Source of the DNA: JANMDU01 sp043777675
Lineage (GTDB): Bacteria; Pseudomonadota; Gammaproteobacteria; Burkholderiales; Burkholderiaceae_C
Direction: 5' to 3'
NCBI GenBank assembly: GCA_043777675.1
Contig: JAYWHR010000055.1
Location: 41,623 to 105,622, forward strand
Length of the DNA: 64,000 nucleotides
Part shown: positions 33,827 through 41,777 of the stretch, in pieces
How the letters are laid out: each line of letters begins with the position of its first letter
Position numbering within the stretch: position 1 is the first letter of the stretch
The notes under the pieces: model-generated
What the model was told of the DNA's origin: nothing
Databases searched by the model: none
Seen by the model: only the letters and a program-made list of their open reading frames with translations
Made by a program: the position numbers and the translations under genes

Positions 33827-35343
33827 ACAACCTCCATCTCTTCCTCCCCTGCGCCGGAGGTGTCGAAACTTATCTTGCCGATGAAGCCACAAAAATTATC
33901 GGCGATAGCGAGGCCATCCAGCAGCAAATGGGCGGCGTCGCCGTCAAAGCCAGTTGGCGTCAAGCGATGCAACTTAATTTGCACAGCCGCTTGGCCAGCC
34001 GCGTGCTCGTTGGCGTGATGCAGCGCCCCTATCGGAGTGAAGACGATATTTATGAGGCCGCCTGTGATGTGGCTTGGGAAATCTGGTTCACACAAAAGCA
34101 AACCTTCAAAATCGACATCACCGCCACGCGCAGCCCGTTAAAAAGTCTCAACTTCGCTGCTTTACGCGTCAAAGATGCCATCTGCGACCGTTTTCGCCAC
34201 AAAACTGGGGAGCGCCCCAGCGTAGATACCCAGCGCCCCGATGCGCGCATTTACGTGCATTTAAGCGCCGAACACGTCAGTTTGTATGTGGATACCAGTG
34301 GCGAGCCCTTATTCAAGCGTGGCTGGCGAGAGGAAAAGGGCGATGCGCCTTTGAAAGAAACACTGGCCGCTGCGATGCTGGCGGCCAGCGGCTGGTGGGA
34401 TGTGAAGGGTGACTCGGCTGCCCCGCTCCAGCCCCTGTACGATCCCTGCTGCGGCAGCGGCACGATTGTGATCGAAGCTGCACAAATCGCGCTCGGTATC
34501 CCTGCTGGCAGCCAGCGCCGCTTTGGCTTTGAGCGCCTATTGCCTTACCAAGCGCACGTCTGGGATGCTATGAAATCAGAAGCACTCCGCGCAATAAATA
34601 CGCCGGCTAGTGGCACAAAAGGCTTAAAAAATACCGAAAAACCAGAGATTTACGGCTCGGATGTCGCCTTCCGTATGGTCGATTTCGCGCAGCACAATGC
34701 CGATCTCGCTGGCGTGGGCGAGGTGGTGCAACTGCGTGGCGGCGATGCGCTGCAACGCAAACCGCCCTGCGAGGTGCCGCCCCAAGGCGCAGTCATCCTC
34801 ACCAACCCGCCGTATGGCGAGCGCATTGAAGTGGCGGGCGTGGCCGGTGTGGGCAGTGCAGTGGCTCAAGGGCGAGCCTTCCCGCAAGATTCGCGCAATG
34901 CACCCCGTGTGCATACCGTTCGATCTCATCACGCATCACGCAGCGAGCCCCGCCACCAGCCTCGTAACGAGCCCCGCGATGAATTCGATCGGCCTATTCC
35001 AACGTGGGATGAAGCGCCCGAGGATGCCGCAGCGGCCAGCTCCGGCGTGCGCCCCGCCCGTGCTCCCCGCGAAACGGCCGAATTCAACGCCAGCGAAGGC
35101 GATTTTTTCCTGCAACTCGCCGCCCACTGGAAAACCCATTTCGACGGCTGGACAGCCCATTTGCTAGTGCCCGACATGAAGCTCCCCGGCAAAATGCGCC
35201 TGAAAGAAACCCGCCGCGTACCGCTGTGGAACGGCCCCATCGAATGCCGCTTATTCCGCTTTGATATTCAAGGCCGCAGAGAGCAAAGCAAAGAGCAGCA
35301 GGTTGCCCAATCATCTGAATCTGGGCAAAATCCCACATCATGA
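33823..35343 (+). CDS. THUMP-domain rRNA guanine methyltransferase (RlmL type)
   Basis: About 506 residues from ATG 33823, overlapping the rpoN stop. Residues 1-160 hold the THUMP domain (LHLFLPCAGGVETYLADEAT), followed by the SAM-binding domain with YDPCCGSGTIVIEAAQIALG and the catalytic NPPY motif (ILTNPPYGERI). It corresponds to the RlmL half, probably methylating G2445 of 23S rRNA; a fused RlmK half is absent. The region around residues 360-430 is a proline/arginine-rich variable insertion (HHASRSEPRHQPRNEPRDE). The dispersed element adds AMKSEALRAINTPASG. Confidence 0.85.
   Translation: MNNLHLFLPCAGGVETYLADEATKIIGDSEAIQQQMGGVAVKASWRQAMQLNLHSRLASRVLVGVMQRPYRSEDDIYEAACDVAWEIWFTQKQTFKIDITATRSPLKSLNFAALRVKDAICDRFRHKTGERPSVDTQRPDARIYVHLSAEHVSLYVDTSGEPLFKRGWREEKGDAPLKETLAAAMLAASGWWDVKGDSAAPLQPLYDPCCGSGTIVIEAAQIALGIPAGSQRRFGFERLLPYQAHVWDAMKSEALRAINTPASGTKGLKNTEKPEIYGSDVAFRMVDFAQHNADLAGVGEVVQLRGGDALQRKPPCEVPPQGAVILTNPPYGERIEVAGVAGVGSAVAQGRAFPQDSRNAPRVHTVRSHHASRSEPRHQPRNEPRDEFDRPIPTWDEAPEDAAAASSGVRPARAPRETAEFNASEGDFFLQLAAHWKTHFDGWTAHLLVPDMKLPGKMRLKETRRVPLWNGPIECRLFRFDIQGRREQSKEQQVAQSSESGQNPTS
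34567..34610 (+). repeat. 44-bp dispersed element inside the rRNA methyltransferase gene
   Basis: Orientation B, common B frame: DAMKSEALRAINTPASG, just before the segment EIYGSDVAFRMVDFA of the methyltransferase fold. Confidence 0.85.
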
Positions 35344-35576
35344 TTCACCGCCATCTCAACCATCAACGCTACACGCTTGCGGCAATGGACGACATCATTG
35401 TGCGAGGCACTTGGCAAGACTGGCAAGATCTGCGCAGCCATGCCTTGGCGCAGCCCGAGTTGCTAGAAAAGCTCGTGCAAATCTGCCTTCCGCAAACGAA
35501 CGAGCCGAGTGCGCAGCGCCATCATTTCTGGCTGAACTACGCGAAATCGCATCTGCCGGCGCAGTCCGCCGCATGA
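35340..35576 (+). CDS. Small unknown protein coupled to an AbiEii-like nucleotidyltransferase
   Basis: A 78-residue predicted soluble, helical protein (MDDIIVRGTWQDWQDLRSHA, then LLEKLVQICLPQ and HHFWLNYAKSHLP). The ATG at 35340 overlaps the methyltransferase stop, and its stop overlaps the next start; an internal ATG at 35385 is an alternative. By size and position it could be the antitoxin for the following nucleotidyltransferase, but no family is recognised. Function unknown. Confidence 0.6.
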   Translation: MIHRHLNHQRYTLAAMDDIIVRGTWQDWQDLRSHALAQPELLEKLVQICLPQTNEPSAQRHHFWLNYAKSHLPAQSAA

Positions 35577-36301
35577 GCCCAAAACATACGCAGTCACTGC
35601 CAGATTGGGAAAGGGTGCTCTCGGCTGCTGCGCGATTGCAAACCTTTTTGCCGCAAGCCGTGCTTGTCGGTGGCACTGCATCTGCCATCCATGCTTCGCA
35701 TCGATTTTCTCGTGATGCGGATCATGTGCTCATAGATTTAAAGCCACGCTTCGATGCCATATTGGCAGAGTTAGAGTCTGTCGCTGGCTGGAAGACGGCT
35801 CGCATTCAGCGGCCTGTTTTGATTTTGGGTAGCCTCGATGGCATCGAGACAGGCATTCGCCAACTCATTCGTGATCAACCGCTAGAAACCATGGACATTG
35901 AATCTGGCGGTGAGCGCATCCGCATTCCTACTTTGTCTGAGATTCTGCGCATCAAAGGCGTGTTGATTTTGAAGCGCAATGCAACGCGAGATTATCTAGA
36001 TTTCGTGGCACTGGCCTCGCGAATGGATATGGCAGAGATAAAAGCTGCGCTATCACCTTTTGACGCACTCTATCCCCAGCCCAATGGCCAGTCTGCATTG
36101 CAACAATTGCATATACAGCTCGCGCAACCCATGCCCTTCGATCTAGAAGAGACAGAATTGCCTGAATATAAAAATCTTGCACCACAGTGGCATGAATGGC
36201 CGTCCGTCAAAGCAGTTTGTGTGCAAATCGCCTCCGGCTTGTTTGATGCATTGGGCGATGAGCAGCAGCCAAGCATGCTCGACAAGTCAATACACCCATG
36301 A
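35573..36301 (+). CDS. AbiEii-like nucleotidyltransferase, putative toxin
   Basis: A 242-residue protein with the minimal nucleotidyltransferase motif VLVGGTASAIHASHRFSRDA followed by DHVLIDL (Gly-Gly...Ser...Asp-X-Asp), the pattern of AbiEii/MenT-type enzymes that add nucleotides to tRNA. The conserved EILRIKGVLILKRNATRDYL segment is also typical. Both ends overlap neighbours by ATGA, so it is translated with the 78-residue protein and the PIN protein. Toxin role is inferred. Confidence 0.75.
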   Translation: MSPKHTQSLPDWERVLSAAARLQTFLPQAVLVGGTASAIHASHRFSRDADHVLIDLKPRFDAILAELESVAGWKTARIQRPVLILGSLDGIETGIRQLIRDQPLETMDIESGGERIRIPTLSEILRIKGVLILKRNATRDYLDFVALASRMDMAEIKAALSPFDALYPQPNGQSALQQLHIQLAQPMPFDLEETELPEYKNLAPQWHEWPSVKAVCVQIASGLFDALGDEQQPSMLDKSIHP

Positions 36302-36756
36302 GCATCGTCATCCTAGACACCAACATCGTCCTTGACCTCTTCCTCTTCCAAGACCCTCGCACCAAAGCGCTCCGCGAGCAGTTGCAATCCGGCCAAATCG
36401 TTTGGCGAGCCACACCGCACATGCGCAACGAGTTGGAGCGTGTACTGACCTACGCTCACATCGCCGCCAAACTCGCCTTCTACCAAAAGACGGCCGCAGA
36501 CGTCTTGGCCTGCTTCGATCAATACGCCCATATCACCCAAGCACCACAGAGCAAGGCACCCTACACCTGTAAAGATGCCGATGATCAAGTCTTCATTGAT
36601 CTGGCCTGCCATCTTGCCCGCCAAACGAGTTGTAGTGATCTAAGCCCAGCGACAGAGGCAACCCCAAAAATCCAGCTCATCAGCAAAGACAAAGCCGTTA
36701 CCTCCATGCGCAAACGGCTCGAAAAACTGTCCGTTATGGTCACAATGACATTATGA
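36298..36756 (+). CDS. PIN-domain protein, putative toxin
   Basis: A 152-residue PIN nuclease-like protein. The first acid is in MSIVILDTNIVLDLFLF, conserved Glu in PHMRNELERVL, and later DADDQVFIDLA with DKAVTSM give the acidic metal-binding site. It matches the 'putative toxin component, PIN family' group, probably an RNase. No VapB-like antitoxin gene is next to it; it instead overlaps the AbiEii-like gene by 4 bases. Confidence 0.78.
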   Translation: MSIVILDTNIVLDLFLFQDPRTKALREQLQSGQIVWRATPHMRNELERVLTYAHIAAKLAFYQKTAADVLACFDQYAHITQAPQSKAPYTCKDADDQVFIDLACHLARQTSCSDLSPATEATPKIQLISKDKAVTSMRKRLEKLSVMVTMTL

Positions 36757-36758
36757 GT

Positions 36759-36795
36759 TGACAAAAATGTCAGCCGGGTGAGCCGATGTGTCACA
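36759..36795. promoter_or_regulatory. Possible activator-binding sites upstream of pilA
   Basis: A perfect inverted repeat TGACA-AAAA-TGTCA (36759-36772) and a TGTGTCACA (36787-36795) lie 127-163 bases before the sigma-54 promoter. PilR of Pseudomonas binds TGTC-containing sites upstream of pilA (established for that species). Their use here is inference. Confidence 0.4.
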
Positions 36796-36921
36796 TTGCA
36801 AAGCTGTGATCAGCCGAAAAGATGTGCTATCGACAAGCATTGAAAGCTAACTTGCCAAAAATCTCACACTTTTTGCTCTAACGGGCCGTTATTTGCCCCG
36901 CATCCATCAGCACAAACAACT

Positions 36922-36937
36922 TGGCACGCCAGTTGCA
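36922..36937 (+). promoter_or_regulatory. Sigma-54 (-24/-12) promoter of pilA
   Basis: TGGCACG, four bases CCAG, then TTGCA: an exact match to the -24/-12 consensus. It lies 40 bases upstream of the pilA start. rpoN itself is 3 kb upstream in this window. A PilS/PilR-type activator is expected but not encoded here. Confidence 0.9.
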
Positions 36938-36976
36938 ATAAGTATTCGCTTTCATTCACTAATTAAGGAGTTTTTT

Positions 36977-37609
36977 ATGAAACGTGCTATTCAAAAGGGT
37001 TTTACCCTCATCGAACTGATGATCGTGGTTGCGATTATCGGTATTTTGGCTGCTATCGCATTGCCAGCGTATCAAGATTACACGGTGCGTACCCGCATCT
37101 CTGAAGGTTTCAGCTTGGCTCAGCCTGCTCGCTCCACTTTAGCGACAGACGGTACAGCCGCAGTTGGAGATTATGGACGTGTCATTTGCGCTTGGAACAT
37201 TCAAGCTGGTGGTACTGCTCCTTGCGCCGCGGGATCAGGTGCTAACAGCAAGTACGTTACCTCCATCCTATTTTCAAATGCTGCTGGTGCGGCTTTGGAT
37301 GCTACTGCAGTTGGCGCAGCCACTGACAACATCACCATCATTTATAACGGAGCAACCGTTGGTGGTATCGGCGCTAACAACATCATTCAACTTTTCCCCC
37401 GCATGAGAACAGGAGCCTCTGGCACGGCCGCTGTGACCCTAGAAGCCGCTTGGTTAGCTGGTGCAACAGGTGCAGTAGATTGGGCTTGCGTTGGAGCATC
37501 AGGAGTTGCAGCAAACTCCACCGGAGCTACCGGTCGTAACCTCGGCCCTACAATTACACCAGCCGCAACAGGTGTGCTCGCTAAGTTCTCTCCAGCAGAG
37601 TGCCGTTAA
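36977..37609 (+). CDS. pilA: Type IV major pilin (first copy)
   Basis: A 210-residue pilin. The leader peptide MKRAIQKG is cleaved before Phe; the mature N terminus FTLIELMIVVAIIGILAAIA carries Glu5 and the membrane helix. The body has CAWNIQAGGTAPC, a likely disulfide, and a C-terminal Cys pair (DWACVGA ... PAECR) forming the D-loop. A strong ribosome binding site AAGGAG precedes it, driven by a sigma-54 promoter. A second pilin with near-identical N terminus follows. Confidence 0.95.
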   Translation: MKRAIQKGFTLIELMIVVAIIGILAAIALPAYQDYTVRTRISEGFSLAQPARSTLATDGTAAVGDYGRVICAWNIQAGGTAPCAAGSGANSKYVTSILFSNAAGAALDATAVGAATDNITIIYNGATVGGIGANNIIQLFPRMRTGASGTAAVTLEAAWLAGATGAVDWACVGASGVAANSTGATGRNLGPTITPAATGVLAKFSPAECR

Positions 37610-37633
37610 TCGAGCCTAGTTGAAAAAACCAAA

Positions 37634-37657
37634 AGGACGCTTAGGCGTCCTTTTTTT
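37634..37657 (+). terminator. Intrinsic terminator between the two pilin genes
   Basis: AGGACGC-TTAG-GCGTCCT followed by seven T. It would end most pilA transcripts before the second pilin, giving the first copy higher expression; it overlaps the upstream region of the second gene. Confidence 0.9.
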
Positions 37658-37679
37658 AGGTCTAAATGTTAGGAATGCA

Positions 37680-38312
37680 ATGAAACAACTAATCCAGCGA
37701 GGTTTCACGTTAATCGAATTGATGATTGTTGTAGCAATTATCGGTATCTTGGCTGCTATTGCATTACCAGCGTACCAAGACTACACGGTACGAAGTCGTA
37801 TTTCAGAAGGTTTTAGTCTCGCCCAGCCTGCTAGAGCGATGCTAGCTGCAGAAGGTGCCGCAGCAATAGCGGATTATCGAAGGAGCGTCTGCGCTTGGAA
37901 CATACAAGCTGGCGGCAGCGCTCCCTGTAATGCGGGATCAGGCGCTAACAGCAAACACGTTACCTCCATCTTGTTTTCAGATGCTGCTGGTGCTCCTTTG
38001 ACTGACGCTGCGACCGGCGCAGGGACAGACAGCATCACGATTATTTACAACGGGGCAACCGTCGGCGGTATTGGCGCTAATAACACTATTCAACTTTTTC
38101 CTCGCATCCGAACAGGAGCCGCAGGTGCACCAGCAGTCACCATAGCCACTGCATGGGGCAGCGGTGAAGCAGGCATCATTGACTGGGCTTGCGCGAGTGC
38201 ATCGACCATTACAGCTAACTCAACTGGAGCATCAGGCAGAAACCTAGGACCTACAGTTACGGCTCCGGCAACAGGTGTGCTCGCAAAATTCGCTCCTGCT
38301 GAATGCCGTTGA
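37680..38312 (+). CDS. Type IV pilin (second copy)
   Basis: A 210-residue pilin, leader MKQLIQRG then FTLIELMIVVAIIGILAAIA, closely related to the first copy over its full length including both Cys pairs and the C terminus GVLAKFAPAECR. DNA differs at many third positions (for example GTTGTAGCAATTATC for GTGGTTGCGATTATC), so the copies are not a recent perfect duplication. It lacks its own sigma-54 promoter and lies after a terminator, so is probably expressed by read-through. Confidence 0.93.
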   Translation: MKQLIQRGFTLIELMIVVAIIGILAAIALPAYQDYTVRSRISEGFSLAQPARAMLAAEGAAAIADYRRSVCAWNIQAGGSAPCNAGSGANSKHVTSILFSDAAGAPLTDAATGAGTDSITIIYNGATVGGIGANNTIQLFPRIRTGAAGAPAVTIATAWGSGEAGIIDWACASASTITANSTGASGRNLGPTVTAPATGVLAKFAPAECR

Positions 38313-38361
38313 GGCATTGCCATAATGTTCGAATTTGAAAATCTTAGCATATAGTAGAACG

Positions 38362-39126
38362 ATGAATACAACTCGTTTTAAAGTGGCTGCCAAGGCGGCC
38401 ACGATGCATTTCACCTTAAGTGTATTGGTAGCGCTCATAGCTGCTGGTTTGGTCTTTGGGCTTTGGTTTCCCGGCGCGTATCGAGATATGGCGGGAGGCA
38501 CGGAGCTTTTCTTGCTGATTGTGATCGTGGATATCGTCTGCGGGCCTCTGCTCACATTGGTGCTGTACAACCCAGCCAAATCTAAGCGTGAATTATTTTT
38601 AGACCTTGGCTTGGTGGCATTGGTGCAAATGGCCGCTCTTCTTTATGGGCTGTGGACGCTGTGGGATGTGCGGCCACTCTATGTGCCGCATGAATACGAC
38701 CGATTCAAGGTGGTCTCGCTCAATGATTTGCGTGGCGCGGATACGGGAATGTTGCCGCAGGCATTGCAAACAGGCTTTTTCAAAGGCCCGCAAGTGGTGG
38801 GATTACGCCAGCCTAAAGATGGCGATGAGCGCAATAAGGTTTTGTTTGCTGCATTATCTGGCGGTGCAGATTATGGCGAGCGCCCAGATTTTTATATCCC
38901 GTTTGAGGGCGAGGCCATGGCTAAAACCTTGGCTCGCAGCAAGGCAGTAAAAGATTTTGTGTTGCGCTATCCTGATCAGAAAGCCGCCGTAGAGAAAATC
39001 GCTGCAGACTCTAAACAGAGTGTGGATCAAATGCGGTATTTGCCGATTCGCTCACGCAACAACTGGATTGCCGTGCTGACGCCTGCAGGCCAGATCGCGG
39101 GTTTTGTGCCTGGTGACGGTTTCTAA
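38362..39126 (+). CDS. TfpX/TfpZ-family type IV pilin accessory protein
   Basis: A 254-residue inner-membrane protein with N-terminal membrane segments (MHFTLSVLVALIAAGLVFGL, FLLIVIVDIVCGPLLTLVLY, LVALVQMAALLYGLWTLWDV) and a periplasmic domain (PLYVPHEYDRFKVVSLNDLR). TfpX/TfpZ proteins modulate assembly of particular pilins and are encoded next to them. Start ATG 38362 follows AGTAGAACG. Confidence 0.82.
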   Translation: MNTTRFKVAAKAATMHFTLSVLVALIAAGLVFGLWFPGAYRDMAGGTELFLLIVIVDIVCGPLLTLVLYNPAKSKRELFLDLGLVALVQMAALLYGLWTLWDVRPLYVPHEYDRFKVVSLNDLRGADTGMLPQALQTGFFKGPQVVGLRQPKDGDERNKVLFAALSGGADYGERPDFYIPFEGEAMAKTLARSKAVKDFVLRYPDQKAAVEKIAADSKQSVDQMRYLPIRSRNNWIAVLTPAGQIAGFVPGDGF

Positions 39127-39154
39127 GCGTGGATAAGCGCTCAGCAATTAACAT

Positions 39155-39295
39155 TTAGCTCAGGATGCCTAAGTGGAGCGCCATGGCTTTGCTCCTCGCA
39201 CCATTGATTTCTACCACAGCTTCTCCGGGGTAGATGCGCTCCGAATTACTGGTGAGCGGGATGACGATAACTTGTTGATACTCATCCAAAGTTGG
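39155..39295 (-). pseudogene. Remnant of a MazF/PemK-like toxin gene
   Basis: On the minus strand one open frame reads LDEYQQVIVIPLTSNSERIY and then PGEAVVEINGARSKAMA, ending HLGILS at a stop at 39155. This is the middle strand region of MazF/PemK toxins (VIVIPLTSN). No N-terminal half and no antitoxin remain; the fragment stops where the ligase remnant starts. Identification rests on pattern memory, so confidence is moderate. Confidence 0.5.
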
Positions 39296-39296
39296 T

Positions 39297-39421
39297 CTGC
39301 TGTTTTTTCAATCTTCTCGCGCTTGGCCGCAGAGTCTCTTGCTGAATGCGCATTTTTATCCTTGGATTGCCGAGGCTGCGCTGGGGGAGATGCTGGGCAG
39401 TTAGTGGCAGCGTAATCATTT
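39297..39421 (+). pseudogene. Remnant of a pilin ligase gene, copy of 40399-40572
   Basis: 39297-39344 matches 40399-40446 of the downstream ligase gene with only a few changes (CTGCTGTTTTTTCAATC, GCGCTTGGCCGCAGAG). 39361-39421 matches 40511-40572 (CCTTGGATTG, GAGGCTGCG, GAGATGCTGGGCA). About 60 bases between are lost and stop codons are present. Weak similarity may continue to about 39570. The remnant shows an earlier ligase-gene copy was broken before HigBA and the intact copy took their present places. Confidence 0.82.
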
Positions 39422-39609
39422 TGCTTCCTAGATGGCTTTTGGGTAGATAACCGTGCTGATGTTGCTTGTTGGGCAGGCAAAAGCGAGGCTCGGCATTGCT
39501 TTAGCCTGGATGCTTGTCGCTTTGTTCAGTCTTGGCAGTGCGCTTCGCAGGACAGGCTTCGACGCAGATTCTCTTTTTAAGATTCTGAAAAATAGATTAT
39601 GATTGAGGA

Positions 39610-39888
39610 ATGATTCGATCATTTATTTGTGCAAACACCGCGAATCTGTTTCAAAGTCGCTCAGTTGGGCGGTTTAAAAATATTGAAAGAGTGGCAAGGC
39701 GCAAGCTGCTTCAGCTCAATGCGGCCACACAGTTGCACAGCTTGCGCATCCCGCCGGGCAATCAACTGGAGGCGCTTAAAGGTGATCGCAAAGGTCAGCA
39801 CAGTATTCGGATCAATGAGCAATGGCGCATCTGCTTTGCTTGGCACGAAGACGGTGCCTACAAAGTAGAAATCGTGGATGACCACTGA
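39610..39888 (+). CDS. higB: HigB-type toxin (RelE/ParE superfamily)
   Basis: A 92-residue protein with FKNIERVARRKLLQLNAATQ, LRIPPGNQLEALKGDRKGQH and SIRINEQWRICFAWHEDGAY near the C terminus, the HigB pattern. HigB cleaves mRNA at the ribosome. Start follows GAGGA. The antitoxin gene follows after 25 bases, the inverted order characteristic of higBA. Confidence 0.88.
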   Translation: MIRSFICANTANLFQSRSVGRFKNIERVARRKLLQLNAATQLHSLRIPPGNQLEALKGDRKGQHSIRINEQWRICFAWHEDGAYKVEIVDDH

Positions 39889-39913
39889 GCTGCAATAGAT
39901 TTGGAGATTTGCA

Positions 39914-40225
39914 ATGGCGACTAAATTACTTGATGAGATTCACCCCGGCGAGATTTTGCTGGAAGACTTCATGAAACCGATGGGCATCACGGCGCGTCAG
40001 CTGGCTGCGGATATGGATGTGCCGCCGAGTCGCATCAGTGATATCGCACGCGGCCAGCGTCCCATATCGGCGGATACTGCACTGCGCCTCGGCTTATTTT
40101 TCAGTATGGAGCCGCGCTTTTGGCTGAACCTACAAACTGAATACGACATGCGCGTGATCGTGCGCACCAGCAGCAGCAAAATCGCCCCGAGAATTAGGGT
40201 GTTTCAACCCATTACGGCAGATTGA
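39914..40225 (+). CDS. higA: HigA-type antitoxin
   Basis: A 103-residue XRE-family helix-turn-helix protein: HPGEILLEDFMKPMGITARQ, DVPPSRISDIARGQRPISAD, FFSMEPRFWLNLQTEYDMRV. It neutralises HigB and represses its own promoter. Lies in the pilin island between the ligase remnant and the intact ligase gene. Confidence 0.9.
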   Translation: MATKLLDEIHPGEILLEDFMKPMGITARQLAADMDVPPSRISDIARGQRPISADTALRLGLFFSMEPRFWLNLQTEYDMRVIVRTSSSKIAPRIRVFQPITAD

Positions 40226-40282
40226 TTTGTTGAGAAGCAGGATCTCACAGGCCTAGTGTTTCGTGATGGTTATGCGGTTGAC

Positions 40283-41776
40283 ATGAAGCAACTCATATTT
40301 GCAAGCTATTTGATGGCCCTGCCTTGGCTGATCGGCGCAACGCTGGGGCCTGTGGCGCAGATGGGGGCTTGGTTGGTGTCAGGCGTGGCTTTAAGCGGCC
40401 TGCTGTTTTTTCAATCTGCTCGCGCTTGGCCGCAGAGCCTCTTGCTGGCGGCGGTGGTGAGCTTGGGGCTTGCATTGCTTCAATATGCCGGGCTGGCTGA
40501 GCACTTTTTTCCTTGGATTGCTGAGGCTGCGCCGGGCGAGATGCTGGGCAATTTGCGGCAGCGCAATCAATTCGCTACTTTGATGGCTGTGGGCTGGCTG
40601 GCTGCGTTGGTGATGCTGGCGATGCAGGATAGAGCCGATACAGCAAGCAAATCTCGGGTTGAAACTTCTGCCAAGCGCAATGTAGCGGTGGCTTGTTTGA
40701 TCGTTGCGCTACTGGGCTTGGGAAATGCGTTATCAGGCTCGCGCACGGGGCTTGTGCAGGCGCTGGCTGTGCTGGGCTTGGTGTATTTTTGGCAGCATCA
40801 TTTGGGCACAGGCTGGAGGCTGGTGGTGGGCGCGGCGGTGGTGGGTTATGCGCTGGGCTTGGTGGCTGCACCTTGGCTTTCTGATGTGCTGGGGCATACC
40901 AACGCGGGGCTTTGGGGGCGGACAACTGATACGAATGCGTTTTCTCGGCTTGCACTTTGGAGCAATGTGCTGGAGCTGATTGCGCGTGAGCCGCTCTTAG
41001 GGCATGGCTGGCGATCATTGGCTTATGCGCATTACAGCTCTGATTTTTCTTCTCCACGCTTTATGGAAATGCTGGATAACGCGCACAATTTGCCGCTGCA
41101 TTTGGCAGTCGAGCTTGGCTTGCCTGTGGCGGCTGCGTTTTGTGGGCTGGTGGGCTGGCTGATTTGGCGCAATCAGCCTTGGAAAGAGACCAGATCTGAT
41201 CGACAGCTAGCTTGGGGGATTTTGCTGGTGATCGGGATTCACAGCATGCTGGAGTATCCGCTGTGGTACGGGCCGTTTTTTATGACGGCTTTGATTTGTA
41301 TCGCTGTCTTGTGTGGAGATCTATGGCAAGATTTTAAGGAAAAATGGTCATATGCCGGCGCAGAATATGCGCGAAGTGCTATTACTTTAGGAGTGCGTGG
41401 GTTGGCTGTGTGCCTGCTGGCTGGCACGGCATTCGTTGCGTTTGATTACCACCGGGTGAGCCAAATTTATTTGGCACCTGAGCAGCGCAGCAGTTGGTAT
41501 GCGGATGATCCGCTGGCCGCAGCGAAGCAGAGTGTCCTGTTTCAATCTCAAGCGAAATTCGCCGAGTTGCAAATCACGCCGCTTTCTAGAGCAACAGCGC
41601 CGCGTGTGCTAAAGCTATCTAGCGCTCTGGTGCATTGGTCTCCCGAGCCGCGCATCATCGAGAAGCTGATTGAATCCAGCGTGATGATGGGGCTGGATGA
41701 TTTGGCGGTATTTCATTTGAAGCGCTACAAGCTGGCTTATCCTGCGGCCTACGCAGCATGGGCGCAGCGCGCTTGA
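40283..41776 (+). CDS. PglL/O-antigen-ligase-family oligosaccharyltransferase
   Basis: About 497 residues from ATG 40283, with ten or more membrane helices and a large periplasmic loop containing LLGHGWRSLAYAHYSSDFSS and LDNAHNLPLHLAVELGLPVA (the ligase's conserved H residue). It belongs to the Wzy_C/PglL group that transfers glycans to pilin or lipid A. Next to pilin genes and a TfpX protein it is most likely a pilin O-glycosyltransferase. The dispersed element adds YAGAEYARSAITLG near residue 360. Convergent with the GDSL gene (1-base gap). Confidence 0.8.
   Translation: MKQLIFASYLMALPWLIGATLGPVAQMGAWLVSGVALSGLLFFQSARAWPQSLLLAAVVSLGLALLQYAGLAEHFFPWIAEAAPGEMLGNLRQRNQFATLMAVGWLAALVMLAMQDRADTASKSRVETSAKRNVAVACLIVALLGLGNALSGSRTGLVQALAVLGLVYFWQHHLGTGWRLVVGAAVVGYALGLVAAPWLSDVLGHTNAGLWGRTTDTNAFSRLALWSNVLELIAREPLLGHGWRSLAYAHYSSDFSSPRFMEMLDNAHNLPLHLAVELGLPVAAAFCGLVGWLIWRNQPWKETRSDRQLAWGILLVIGIHSMLEYPLWYGPFFMTALICIAVLCGDLWQDFKEKWSYAGAEYARSAITLGVRGLAVCLLAGTAFVAFDYHRVSQIYLAPEQRSSWYADDPLAAAKQSVLFQSQAKFAELQITPLSRATAPRVLKLSSALVHWSPEPRIIEKLIESSVMMGLDDLAVFHLKRYKLAYPAAYAAWAQRA
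41350..41393 (+). repeat. 44-bp dispersed element inside the ligase gene
   Basis: Orientation A relative to the gene: SYAGAEYARSAITLG in a loop between membrane segments. Frame kept. Confidence 0.85.
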
Positions 41777-41777
41777 A

